Of a stretch of DNA of 64,000 bases, positions 21,678 to 33,500 are shown piece after piece. Origin of the DNA: Piromyces finnis (lineage: Eukaryota; Neocallimastigomycota; Neocallimastigomycetes; Neocallimastigales; Neocallimastigaceae); assembly GCA_002104945.1 (NCBI GenBank), contig MCFH01000001.1:62001-126000 (forward strand). Reading direction: 5' to 3'. The translations under genes were made by a program, and so were the position numbers. The notes below the pieces were generated by a model, which was not told the DNA's origin, did no database searches, and saw nothing but the letters and a program-made list of their open reading frames with translations. The stretch's first letter is position 1. Each line of letters starts with the position of its first letter.

Positions 21678-22064
21678 TGTAAGTATAAGAAACATAGATA
21701 AATTCTATATAATTTATCTATTTTCTTATTAATTAATACTTATTATAATATTTATTATTATTTATTATTTAATACATTATTTAATACATTGATTAAATGC
21801 ATTATTTTATTACATTAATTTAATTGTATCATTTTAACCAATCCATGTATAATGCATTAAATTAATATAAAAGAATAATCTTGATTTTCTTTTAAGAAAT
21901 TAAGAGTTATTATTATATAAATTTATTGATAAATAAAGTATTATTAAAAAGGAATATTTTGTTTAAAGTGTGTTTTTATATTTATGTGTTAATATAAATA
22001 TAAAATTGATTACCAGGGCCTTCGTGATCAATTTTAAAATAAAATAAAAAATTTGTTTTATTAT
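21678..22064 (+). mobile_element. LTR-like relic with terminal hairpin (plus orientation)
   Basis: Starts TGTAAG at 21678, head to head with LTR-J copy 2. A strong hairpin follows: AAGAAA plus ATAGATAAATT (21687-21704) against AATTTATCTAT plus TTTCTT (21711-21727), 17 pairs with one bulge. A second hairpin at 22005-22032 (ATTGATTAC/GTGATCAAT, one G-U) resembles that at 42254-42306. No element body is attached. Confidence 0.35.
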
Positions 22065-22585
22065 TGTAACGCGATTCTATATAAAGAATTTATTAATGTA
22101 GGAATTAATAATATTTATATAGAAAAATAAATTTTGTATTCCCTATAAGTCAATGAATTTATTTATTTAAAATAATTTTTTATTATTATTAAATTTTTTA
22201 AAAATAAAGATTTAAATTTAAAAGTTAATAAAAACACAACTATTTAATTTTTGATTCACATCACTTCTATTTATACTTTTTCTAAATCTGATGTGGCTAA
22301 ATTAAAAATTAAATTTTCTTTCTAAATTATTCTTTAAATTAATTAAAAATTACATAAAATGAATCTCGTGATAAAAATACATAAAATATTTAATTTTTCG
22401 AATATTCGAACTTATTCTTTTTCGAATTAGTTCTATAAGTTTCTATGAGTCATAAATTAAATTTGTTAAATAAATAATTTAAAATAAATTTTGGATCAAG
22501 GTGTGAGTCGAACCCGAGTGATCCAGATTAATGTCTTAAATACTAACCATTAAGACAATATTAATTTTCTAATAGATTCGTTACA
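22065..22585 (-). mobile_element. Element C 3' LTR (LTR-C)
   Basis: 521 bp, TGTAACGAATC...CGCGTTACA on the minus strand, nearly identical to the solo LTR at 8250-8770. It carries the tRNA-like module at 22492-22561, the promoter motif TATAAATAGAAG (minus, 22264-22275) and, about 38 bases downstream of that, GTGTTTTTAT (22228-22237), the sequence complementary to the primer site beside the 5' LTR. Confidence 0.85.
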
Positions 22586-22600
22586 TGGTCCTCCTCCAGG
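22586..22600 (-). promoter_or_regulatory. Element C polypurine tract
   Basis: Minus strand CCTGGAGGAGGACCA lies directly before the 3' LTR and would prime plus-strand DNA. Between it and pol (22601-22857) is an AT-rich 3' untranslated stretch with a run of about 24 T on the + strand (A on the RNA) near 22780. Confidence 0.75.
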
Positions 22601-22857
22601 ATTCGGATACCAGACGAATCTTTGGGTTCATTTTATGTTTTATTAAATTAATTTTTTAGGCTATATAACTACTATAAACTTAAACTATACTAATTGAATT
22701 ACAATAAAAATAATTTTTTATATTATACATTTGATATTAAATACATGCTTAAAGTAAATTTAAAATTTAAGAGAATAATTTTTTTTTTTTTTTTTTTTTT
22801 TTAAGAATAAAATTAAAAATAAAATTAAAATAAATTAAAATAAAGTTTCCGTTGAAG

Positions 22858-25800
22858 TCATTTCTTTTCGTTGAATTCCTTAAGTAGCTCTGGACAATTC
22901 AAATTATTTTCTGGCTCCCAAGATGCTTCAGATATCGGATATCCTTTCCATTTAATTAGGTATTGGACTTTACCATAATATCTTCTTTTGTCCAATATCT
23001 CCTCAACTTCAAATTCTTCATTATTATCCACAATAACTGGTGGAGGTGGCGGTTGCTTTCTTTTGAACTTATCTTCATGGTAGGGTTCCAATTCTGAAAC
23101 GTGGATGACTGGATGAATACGAATTTCTTTTGGTAACTCCAATTTGAAAGAAACTGGTGATATTTTTTCAATTATTTTGTACGGACCAAGTTTTCTAGGT
23201 TTTAACTTCTTATTACCATTCCGCATTATTAGAGAACTGTTAATCCAGACCTTATCATTTACCTTGAGTTCAGGAGCTTTACTTCTGTGTTTGTTTGCAA
23301 ATTTTTCTTGTTGATCAATAGATTTCTTTAAGTTATCTTTAAGAGTTTTAATTATTTCTTTGAAATTTCTTGTAAATTCATCCGCAATTGGTACATCGGT
23401 ACGACTTGGTAAAATTGGAGAATGTTTCGGATTATAGCCGTAGTTAGCAAAAAATGGTGAAGTTTTAGTAGATTCTTGAACGGCATTGTTGTAACTGAAT
23501 TCGGCAAGATGTAAGAATTTGTACCAATTGGAACCTTTATAATTTGAGTAACACCTTAAGTATTGTTCTACAACGGAGTTTACCCTCTCTGTCAGTCCGT
23601 TAGTTTGGTGATGGTAGGATGAAGAAAATTTTAGGTTTATATCGAAAGATTTACAAATAGAATTCCAGAATTTAGAGGTAAATTGAGTACCTCTATCCGA
23701 AAGAATTTCATTAGGTAATCCATGGAGACGAAAAACGTTGATCATGAAAGCATCAGCAGTAGCGGAGGCAGAAGGGATGTTTTCAAAAGGAATAAAGTGG
23801 CATAATTTAGTTAATCTATCGGTGACTACGAGAATGCAAGTATACTTTTGAGAAGGTGGAAGATCCGTAATAAAGTCTATAGATACGGAAGACCAAGGAC
23901 GTTCAGCAATTTCCAAAGGAGAAAGAAATCCATAAGGTTTGTGTCGAGAGTCCTTCGAACGGCAGCATATTTCACAAGTCTTTACATATTCTTTTACATC
24001 AACAGAGAGAAAAGGCCACCAAAAATCACGAACAATAAGGGAAGTAGTTTTCTTTAGTCCGAAGTGTCCAGCTGAGGGTGAGTCGTGACAAATTTTAAGA
24101 ACTTCCAAACGACAATCTTGGGGAACATAGATCCTATCATTGAATAATAATACACCATCTTGAATTTTAAAGTTTTCGATTTGCGAATGAGGGACAGGTG
24201 GAATTTGAGTTTCTAAGTATTTGCATACTTCAAAGTAGAATTTATCATCTTTGCTATTTGAAATGATTTTATCCATAAGGGGGTTGTTATCCAGAACCAG
24301 GGCACAAAAATTTTCGGGTCTAAGAACGGAATTTGGAGTATCATTGGAATCCTTAAAATTTTCAAAGTAATCTGGTCTTCTGGATAAAGCGTCAGGTTTA
24401 CCATTAGCAGAACCCGACCGATAAACAATAATAAAATTAAACTCGGCAAGAAACAAAGACCAATGAACTAATCTTTGTGTCATTTTTTCGGGTTTCTTCT
24501 GGTAAAGCAAATTCCTGTGATCCGAGAAAATTTTGAAAGGCTGAGCAGTCCCCTTAAGTAAATGACGCCAATTTTCTAAAGCAGCTACAATTGCTAAAAG
24601 TTCTTTATCGTAAATCGGATAGTTCCTTTCAGAAGAACTAAGCGATCTGGAGAAGAATGCTACAGGGTGAACCGTATTGTCTTTTGGATTCGTTTGAGAA
24701 AGAATGGCTCCTATAGCAAAATTACTTGCATCCGTTTCAACCATGAAAGGTATATCGCGATTCGGGTATGCAAGAACAGGAGAAGAAGCAAATTTGGTCT
24801 TGATTAAATTAAAAGAATTCTCACACTGATGAGAGAAGTAGAATTTAACATCCTTTTTAAGTAATGCATTAAGTGGTTGTGCGAGATCAGCAAAACCGGC
24901 AATGAATCTTCTATAATAATTAGCTAACCCAAGGAACGCTTGAACTTCTTTAACGTTTCTAGGAGTTGGCCATTCCAGGATAGATGAAATTTTCTTTGGA
25001 TCCATTAATATTCCATCAGACGATATACGATGACCTAAAAAATCGATAAATGGGACAAAGAACTCACATTTTTCAAGTTTTGCATAAAGTCCGGCTTTTC
25101 TAAGTCTTTTAAGTACTTCTTTGACTTGTATAACATGAGTTTTAAAATTTTCCGAAAATATAATAAAGTCATCAATATAACTGAAGACAAATACTCCCAA
25201 GATTCCATCAAGCACATCATTAATGAAATGTTGGAATACTGCAGGCGCGTTCTTCAAACCAAACGGCATTACAGTATATTCAAAGTGTCCATACTTGCAA
25301 GTAAAAGCAGTTTTGAATTCATCACCTTCTTTTATCCTCACAAGATTATAAGCTGATCTTAAATCAAGTTTGGAGAAGATGTTGCTTTTACCTAAGTGCT
25401 CCAACATGTCGTTAATTAATGGTAAAGGGTAGGAATCACGGACTGTGATTTCATTTAATTTCCTATAATCTTGACATAGACGTAGCTCACCACTTTTTTT
25501 CGGAACAAAAAGTACTGGGGCACCTGCCGGTGATTTTGAAGGTCTGATGAAACCTTTTCGCAAGTTTTCATCAATGTATTCCTTCAATGCCATTGATTCT
25601 TTGTCCGTTAAAGGATAAATCGGTCCATAAAAAAGTTTAGAGTCCGGTTTAAGACGGATTTCACAGTCGTATTGCCTGTGAGGCGGCAATTGTTCAGCGG
25701 CTTTTTCATTAAATACGTCTTCAAAGGCTTGGAGTTCAGCAGGAAGAAAAACTTCTTTATTGCTTGGAGGGTTGATGGTGGAATCATTATTTTTAGGAAG

Positions 25801-26282
25801 ATTTTTTGTTGAATCATGGATATAAGAATTTGTTGAAGTGCTACAAGAAGATTTGGAATCATTAGAAATAGAAGAAATAGCATAAGTAGGGGCAACGTTA
25901 GGAATAACAGAGCAATATGACAGACAGAAATTTGAATTAAAAGATAATTCTTTTTCAACGAAGTTAATATTAGGGTTGTGCTGATGTAACCATTCAGCAC
26001 CTAAGATGCCACAATATCCCGGAAGGTCTACAATATAGAATATAGTTTTACATTGGTGGTTTTTGTATTTGATCGAAATTGGGATAGATTTACCTAAGAT
26101 TTGTTGTTCCCCACCAATGCCAGAGATTTTGTTGAAAGAGACGGATTTATCAAAAGGAATATTATTTTCTTCGGCAAAGACCACATCTAGTAGGTTAAGT
26201 TGAGATCCTGAATCAATTAGTAGTTTAGTATTCACGGAGACGTCGGAAGTAAAGTTGGAACTCAAAGACTGGTTGTTTCAGA
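22858..26282 (-). CDS. Element C Pol: protease, RT, RNase H, integrase with chromodomain
   Basis: A 1135-codon open frame counted from a TTG at 26265; it has no clear ATG and overlaps the end of gag (stop at 26225), so Pol is probably made by frameshifting from Gag. Domains in order: retropepsin ([10 protein letters not shown], about residue 15), the [11 protein letters not shown] linker (about 190), RT with [29 protein letters not shown] and catalytic YIDD (about 365), RNase H ([18 protein letters not shown]), HHCC finger ([18 protein letters not shown]), integrase core ([17 protein letters not shown]), GPYKI segment and a canonical C-terminal chromodomain ([20 protein letters not shown]). 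All catalytic residues are present and I see no internal stop. Gag has a small lesion, so the element as a whole is probably inactive here. Confidence 0.85.
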
Positions 26283-27093
26283 TTGGGATTATCGGAGAAT
26301 CTTATTCTAGGCTTCTTTTCAGGAGTAGTGTTAGAAATATGAGTCCCAGCTGATTTTTCATTTTTACTTCTTTTTGGGCAGTTACTTAACTTATGATCTG
26401 GAGAACCACAATACAGGCAGAGATTTTCCTTAATTCTTCTAGCTTTTTCTTCTGAGGAAAGCGGTCCATAAGTTTTCTTATTTCTTGAAGTGAAAGGTTT
26501 TCTATTTACTTCAGTTCTTCGGTTTTGAGTAGTGTTATTAGAATGATTGTTGTTGAAGAATCTTCTGTTGGTATCGATTCTAGAATCGATTCTTGATGCA
26601 ATAACTTGTAAATTTAATAGCGTTTGTGGACCGGGAAACATTTCTAAAATCCTATTGGCGACTTGATCTTGTAGTCCAGCTAAGAAGGCGTCCATTTTTG
26701 CACTTTCGTTCCAAGAGGAGTCATCGGAGTATCGGTTAAATTCAAGAATATATTTTTGAATCTCACCGATTTTTCTTTGCTTTATATAGTTCGAAGTTTT
26801 TGATTAGCCACAAACGTTGAGTCGTTGTCACCAAATACAGATTTAAGCTTGGCAACAAATGAGTCATAATTTAATAGGCATTCATCATGATTGTGAATTA
26901 ATGATGCAGCCCAATTCAAAGCTTCACCATATAGTCTCGAAATGATATAAACGATTTTTGTTTCGTCATCCGCGTAACGCTCTGGGTAGACCATAAAAAT
27001 TAATTCTATTTTGGCAAGAAAACCCTTAAAGAAACGACGATTTCCAGCGAAACCATCCTTCAACGTAGCATTATTCATCAATTCTTCATCCAT
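26225..27093 (-). pseudogene. Element C Gag, interrupted by a 2-bp insertion
   Basis: ATG at 27093 (MDEELMNNATLKDGFAGNRR). The capsid region (FLAKIELIFMVYPERYADDE, LNYDSFVAKLKSVFGD) runs to LRTI, where an extra TA (about 26787) makes a stop. The second frame continues without loss: FLAGLQDQVANRILEMF, a basic Asn/Arg stretch, zinc knuckle LCLYCGSPDHKLSNCP (CX2CX4HX4C) and a stop at 26225. The pol frame lies +1 relative to this frame and opens after a TGA at about 26280, giving a 55-base overlap for frameshifting. Gag would assemble the particle and bind RNA by the knuckle. Confidence 0.75.
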
Positions 27094-27148
27094 TTTCTTT
27101 ATTTTATTTATAATATCTAATTTTAATTTAATTTAATCAGTATAATAT

Positions 27149-27320
27149 ATCCAAAAGAATCCAAGAGAATCCAAGAGAGTCCAAAAGAATCCAAAAGAGT
27201 TCAAGAGAGTCCAAAAGAGAGTCCAAAAGAGAGTCCAAAAGAAAGTCCAAAAGAGTTCAAAAAAGTCCAAGAGAGTCCAAAAGAGTTCAAGAGAGTCTAA
27301 GAAAATTCAGGAAGGTTTCA
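27149..27320 (-). repeat. Short tandem repeats in the element C leader
   Basis: About 14 imperfect copies of an 11-12 base unit (GTCCAAAAGA / TCCAAGAGA on the + strand, TCTTTTGGAC on the RNA strand) fill the leader between the primer site and gag. Purine-rich on one strand only. A recombination-prone minisatellite is certain; an RNA role is open. Confidence 0.8.
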
Positions 27321-27386
27321 ATAAGTTAAAAAAATTTTTTTTAAAATAAATAAATTAATTAAGGTAAAGGGAATATGATACAACCG

Positions 27387-27396
27387 GTGTTTTTAT
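27387..27396 (-). promoter_or_regulatory. Element C self-priming primer site
   Basis: Minus strand ATAAAAACAC directly follows the 5' LTR. It does not begin TGG and matches no tRNA end I know, but is an exact 10-base complement of GTGTTTTTAT inside the LTR (27560-27569; also 22228-22237), located about 38 bases after the TATAAATAG motif, i.e. at the expected RNA 5' end. This is the Tf1/sushi-type self-priming arrangement. Confidence 0.6.
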
Positions 27397-27655
27397 TGTA
27401 ACGCGATTCTATATAAAGAATTTATTAATGTAGGAATTAATAATATTTATATAGAAAAATAAATTTTGTATTCCCTATAAGTCAATGAATTTATTTATTT
27501 AAAATAATTTTTTATTATTATTAAATTTTTTAAAAATAAAGATTTAAATTTAAAAGTTAATAAAAACACAACTATTTAATTTTTGATTCACATCACTTCT
27601 ATTTATACTTTTTCTAAATCTGATGTGGCTAAATTAAAAATTAAATTTTCTTTCT
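27397..27655 (-). mobile_element. Element C 5' LTR, truncated
   Basis: Matches the 3' half of LTR-C from its CGCGTTACA end to just past the TATAAATAGAAG motif and then diverges near 27655. The first 260 or so bases (including the tRNA-like module) are missing, so the upstream target duplication cannot be checked. The core promoter motif is kept. Confidence 0.8.
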
Positions 27656-29091
27656 TAATTATTCTTTAATTATTTATTAAAACTCAGTTTAAATTATATT
27701 TTTGTTATAAAATAAACATAGTATAAATAACATTTTAAATAGTAAAATAGGGTTATATTAATTAAATTAATTACTTTAAAATAAATTGTTTCTTTTATTT
27801 ATTATTCATTATTATTTTAAAACATATTAATATTTTATTTTAAAAAGTTAAAACAGAAAGAAAATTATAAATACATGTAATTATTTCCTAATTTAAAAAT
27901 CAATCAATACTTTTAATAAATGTATTAAATAAAGAGTTGATTCAAAAATATATTTTAAAATTGTGTTTTTAAAACATAACTTTTATATTTTGTTAATAAT
28001 CGTTATGTCGAATTAAAATATTTCAAATAACTTTATAATAAAAACTTATTTTAAATCTTTTTTTTTTATATAAATTGATAAGAATATTATCACTTTTATA
28101 ATTATTTAATTATAAATTAAGATAATATTAAACACTTATCAGATTTTGTTAAGGAATGAACATAAATAGTTGAATTAGCTAGAATTTTAGGATTTAACCT
28201 CCAACTATTTATATTCCTTACTAGTGTTTAACTCTATTTTTAAAATATAAAAATTATAATATATAATTTTTATACATTTTTCTAGTAATTATTAATATTT
28301 TTATTATATAGTTATATTATTTGTATATAGTTATTTAAGACCTTTATTATTAGTATTAGTATAATTACTTATAATATTTTATACTTATAAAATTTTACAA
28401 AATTTTATTATTAAAATAGTTATAGGTATTTTATTATTATTTAAGGTTTATTTTATTAATTAACTTTATTGTATAATATTTTATAATTTTGAAATTATGA
28501 CATAGAATTTAATTATAATTTTTACTAAAAGAGGCAACTGTTACACACAAAACAGAAGATACCTCGACAGAAAAATTATTATTTATGTCTAAAAAAGGGC
28601 ATAATTAATTGAATAATATAATTTTATTATATGTCATAATTAAATATATAATATATGATATGCAAAAATGTTACACATATCATAAATTAAAAATTTATTA
28701 ATTATAAATTAAAAATTTTTCTATTCAAATATTAAGAGATTATTCATAATATATATTAAGGATTTAATTAATATATGTTACAGTGAATGATCCATATATT
28801 ATGAATGAAATCAATTTAAATCCTTAGCTATCCAAAACCATTAAATTTCAAATAATGGATAGTTGGAAAAAGTACGAGGATTTTTGAGAAAAATTTTAAA
28901 AATTGAAAAATTAAAAATAAATTAAATGAATAAAAATTAAAATTAAATAAATTTTTATTTTTATAACTATTCAAGTGTTTTGTGATATCTTATTTGAACC
29001 GTAGCAATTTGTTACAATTATAACTTTATTAATAATCTAATATTATTAATACTAATTAACCAATTATCAATAACTACTATTTTCCAACTAT
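27656..29091. other. AT-rich relic region with two strong hairpins
   Basis: No coding signal. Hairpin 1 at 28151-28219: AAGGAAT plus ATAAATAGTTG against CAACTATTTAT plus ATTCCTT, 18 pairs with a 4-base bulge. Hairpin 2 at 28742-28806: ATTCATAATATAT against ATATATTATGAAT, 13 pairs around a 39-base loop. The segment is probably made of decayed LTRs; TGTTACA-like ends occur near 28530 and 28675. Confidence 0.5.
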
Positions 29092-29423
29092 CGTTTCAAT
29101 AGTTGAAAAATTTTCTTTATTTATACTTTTTAAATTAATTGAATAAATTCTAATATACATGTTTTAATATTATTCGTTTCAATAGTTGAAAAATTTTCTT
29201 TATTTATACTTTTTAAATTAATTGAATAAATTCTAATATACATGTTTTAATATTATTCGTTTCAATAGTTGAAAAATTTTCTTTATTTATACTTTTTAAA
29301 TTAATTGAATAAATTCTAATATACATGTTTTAATATTATTCGTTTCAATAGTTGAAAAATTTTCTTTATTTATACTTTTTAAATTAATTGAATAAATTCT
29401 AATATACATGTTTTAATATTATA
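29092..29423 (-). repeat. 83-bp tandem repeat x4 carrying a TATA motif
   Basis: CGTTTCAATAGTTGAAAAAT begins exact copies at 29092, 29175, 29258 and 29341. On the minus strand each unit includes AAAAAGTATAAATAAAG, close to the promoter motif of LTR-C (AAAAAGTATAAATAGAAG). A single unit occurs in reverse at 42105-42172. Copies look identical, so the expansion is recent. Confidence 0.9.
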
Positions 29424-29592
29424 ATTTTACATTGTTTACATTTATCCATTTATTAGAAGAATTTATTTATATTAAACTATTTAAATTCAATTTATTTAAT
29501 AAAGAATTTTCTAAACTTAAAATAAAGTTTTGATTTATTTACTATATGGTTAATTATATTTCAAATATATATTCAATTTATTTATTTCTAAT

Positions 29593-30326
29593 TTTGAGTA
29601 TAACTATATAAGTTATATGGATTAGAATTTAAAATTGTTTTTATAAAAATTAATAAAGTTGTTTTATTAAAAACACTAAATTGTTTTATTAGAAACACTC
29701 GTTTTTCTAATATTTAATTATTTAAAATTTTATTCATTTAATTATAAAAGTGATTATTAAAATTATAAAAATATCAATTAAACTATATAATATTTCTTTA
29801 TTAATAATAATAATAAGGATTAAAATAAGAATATTTACATGTATTTATATTTTCTTTTAAATTTAAACTATTTACATTAAAACAATAAAATTAATAACTA
29901 TTTACAATAAAAGTAATAAAAGTAATTAAAAATAACAATAAAAGAAACAATTAAAAGTTAAAGAATATAAAAGGTTATTTATTTTACAATTAATTAAAAT
30001 AATAATTATTTTTAATATTTTAATAAAAGTGTTTAATTATATTATTTTATAACATGAATTATTATATTTGTTTACTTTTTAAGTGTAATTTACTAACGAA
30101 ATTATTAAATATTTAATTTAACAATTAATTTAAAGTTATATATTTTGATCTCAATTAATTAAAGTTCATTGTTTTCTTTCAATAATTAAAATATATGCAG
30201 TGTTTAGGATTAATTTTATTTTAAAATTTTGGTAAAAGTAATTAATTAAACTATAACTTATTTTAAGTTACTTTTAGGGTTAACTTAAAAATCAGGTTTA
30301 ATGATAGTTTTATATTTATTAATTTC
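29593..30326 (-). mobile_element. LTR-A fragment interrupted by copia-2
   Basis: Matches 127-866 of the left-edge LTR-A in the same orientation, up to TTATTAATTTC where copia-2 is inserted; about 10 more LTR-A bases (ATTATTTATC) follow copia-2 at 36326 before the match ends. Confidence 0.75.
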
Positions 30327-30570
30327 TGTCAGATAAATTTAGTTTACACTTAAATTTATTTATAAAACTATTTGGGTTTTTATAATCTTTTATTTATTTA
30401 TATTTATTTTATAATATAAATATTGTAACTTTCTTAAAATCTTTTTATTAAAAAAATAACCAAAGAATAAAAATGTAGTACAATATTAATTTATAATTTT
30501 ATAAAATACAAATACATAAAAAATACATAAAATATTATTTTGGAATGTATTTTATTTTCACACTCCCCCA
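30327..30570 (-). mobile_element. Copia-2 3' LTR and polypurine tract
   Basis: The LTR (30327-30562, 236 bp) reads TGTGAAAATAAAATAC...ATCTGACA on the minus strand, apparently identical to the 5' LTR. The tract TGGGGGAG (30563-30570) precedes it. Target duplication ATTTC at 30322-30326. Confidence 0.9.
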
Positions 30571-30584
30571 AAGTTATAAATTCA

Positions 30585-33500
30585 TTATTTGTATTTATAT
30601 AATAAACTATCTCTAAATATTTTCATTTTATTTTTATTCAAGTATTTAGTAAAACCATCTGCTAAATTTTCTTCTGATTTTATATATTCTAGACTAATTT
30701 TATTTTCTTTAATTAATTCTCTTACTTTATGGTACTTAATATCAATATGTTTTGACTTTGGATTAATCGTTTCATTATTTGCGTTGTAAATAGTTGCTTG
30801 ATTATCAATATTGATTTTTAAGCATTCTTTCTTTATTTTTAATTCACTAAAAATATTTCTATACCACAGAGCTTGCTTTGAGCATTCACAAAGTCCATAA
30901 TATTCTGCTTCGGCGGTTGAAGTTGATACACATTTTTGCAGTTTTGAGTACCAGCTTGTTGGTCCATTTCCCAATAAAAATACAAATACAGTGGTAGATT
31001 TTCTTGTTTCTTCATCTCCCCCATAGTCTGAATCTACAAAAATCTTCAAATTTAAGTTTCTTTCAAAACGGATTCCATAATGAGGATTTTCTTTCAGATA
31101 TTTGAATATTTGTAATACATTCTTCCAATTTTGGATAGTAGGATTTTGTGAGAACCTAGATGCTTTGGTTACTGAAAATAAGATATCTGGACGAGTACCT
31201 ATGGCTAAATATAAAAGACTTCCTATTGCAGCTCTATAAGTAGTAGGGTCAAAAGGCTGATTGACTTGTTCATCATTCTTGATTGGTGTAGTTGTCTTTG
31301 ATCCTCTGCAGTTTTCTAAACCAAATTTGTGTAATATATCCTTTAAATACCTTTCTTGATGTAACAAATACCCATCTTTTAACGTTTCTACTTTGATTCC
31401 TATGATGAAATTTGCATCACCAACATCCGTGATAACATATTTCTCTTTAATTAATTTAATAGTTTTATCTATTTCTTCCTTTTTACCAGTTATTAGGATG
31501 TCATCAACATATATTCCAACTAAACATACTAATTTATTGTTTTTGGTCTTTATAAATATGCATGGTTCGCTAACTAATTTCTGAAATCCTAGTTCAATGA
31601 GAGTATTGCTGATGTTGTTATTCCATTCTCTTGCTGCTTGTTTTAAGCCATATAATGCTTTATTTAATTTCCATAATCCTTTTTTATACATTTTATCTCC
31701 TTCAGGTGCTTTCATATATATATCTTCCTTTAAATCTGCATACAAATATGCGGCCTTAACATCTAATTGATGGATTTTATAGTTATTAATTGCAGCTATT
31801 CCTATTAGGATTCTTAATGAGTCTTGTTTTAGAGTAGGAGAAAAGGTCTCATTGTAGTCTTCTCCATATTCTTGTGTAAAACCTCTGGCTACAAGTCTAG
31901 CTTTGTATTTTTCTATCTCACCAGTGCTATTCCTTTTTATCTTAAATACCCATCTTGAATCAATAATATTGGCGTCTTCTGGAACTTCATCTATTCTTTT
32001 GAACACTTTTCTTTCTTTCATATTTAGCAATTCGGCTTCTATTGCTTTTATCCACTTATCCTTATCTTTTCTTTTAAATATATCATTATAGGAATTTGGC
32101 TCCTTGATTTGTGCTATAGTTAGCGCCACTTCCTTAATTTTCTTCTTTTCTGGTTCATGTTCATGTGGCTTACTAAATTTTTCTTCTATGACATCTTCAC
32201 TTGGAACAAGTTTCCGCTTTCTTGGGAATTTTTCTTCCTTTCGTGGATGATTTTCATTTAATTTAAAATTTTTATTGGATTTTAATTTTCTATTTAGATT
32301 TCTCTTATTCAAAAAATTTTGTTTTGATAATAACTTTTTCTTATCAAAAAATTTTTTTTTAGATTTATCTTTATTGATTGGATCTTTAATTTCATTTTTA
32401 TTTTTTAAATTTCTCAAATTATATTCCTTTTTATTTTGATTATTTAAATTACTTTCTTTTTCATCAGAAATATTTTTAAATTTGGACTTTTCTTCAGGAA
32501 TATTGATATTTTCTTTATTCAAATTTCTTCTTATTTCATTCTCATTAATAGGTATGTAATTTTTCTTATAATATTCTTCATTCTTATAATTTACTTTTAC
32601 ATTTGAATAATTATTTTCTATTTCTTTTCTATTATTTTTATTTATATTATTTTTGACACTCTCAATATTTTCAAAATCAATTTTCTTTCTTGTTTCTAAA
32701 TCAATGTCAGGACTCAGGATATTTAAAAAATCATTATTGTCAATTTCTCCAGTTAAATCATTTATCTCCATTTCTGATGGTGTTTTTAATACTTCTTCAA
32801 TTAATTCATTTTTATTTACAATGTCTGATTTTTCTTCTATAAAATAAACATTTCCTTTTGTATTCAGGTATTTATTATTCCTTTTATTATCCTTTGATAT
32901 ATTTGAATTGTCTTTACTGTTTATATTTTTATTTTTCTTGTCGTCATTTCTCTTTATATTCACTTCTTTAATTTCACAAATTTCAGTTTCGTCAGCACTA
33001 TTATATTTTAAATTATTATATTTTAAATTATTTTCTTCCAAGGTAAAGTTATTTATATTGCCGTCGTTACTTCCTGAAATGTCATTATTGTTTTCTTTTT
33101 CTTTATTGGTTTCACTTACAGATTCCATTGAAGTACTTATTTTAATTTCTTTATTTTCTTCCATTTCTTCAATTTTCCGGTAATTATTTTTGTTCAAACG
33201 TTCTTTTTTCTTTTCTTTTAGTTTAATATAGTCTAAGAGATTTAAGTCTTCTTCTTCTGAGTCTTCTATACTCATATTACTATCATTAGTGTCCTCGCAG
33301 ACTTGCATAAAACTTTCAGAACTATTATTTTTTTCTTTATTTAATAGTGATGTGAGCTTATCCAGCTTTTCTTCTATATTTTTAAATTTTTCTTCATAAT
33401 TTACTTCTTTTAAGTCTTCTTTATTACTAGTTTTATCATTGAGTGTTTCTAGGTTTTCATTCATTAATTTATCATTTTCATTTGAAATGTCCTTTTCTTT

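Noticed and set aside
22492-22561. Functional tRNA gene
   Set aside because: A- and B-box spacing fits but acceptor and T stems do not pair, and the module recurs as part of LTR-C copies.
27149-27320. Coding repeat protein
   Set aside because: No long open frame and unit length varies between 11 and 12; it lies in the untranslated leader of element C.
29092-29423. CRISPR-like array
   Set aside because: The four units are directly adjacent and identical, with no unique spacers; they are a tandem repeat derived from an LTR in a eukaryote.
32653-33183. Ser/Phe/Leu-rich ORFs on the + strand within copia-2
   Set aside because: Shadows of the Lys/Glu/Asn-rich linker of the copia-2 polyprotein on the opposite strand; hydrophobic look is a by-product.
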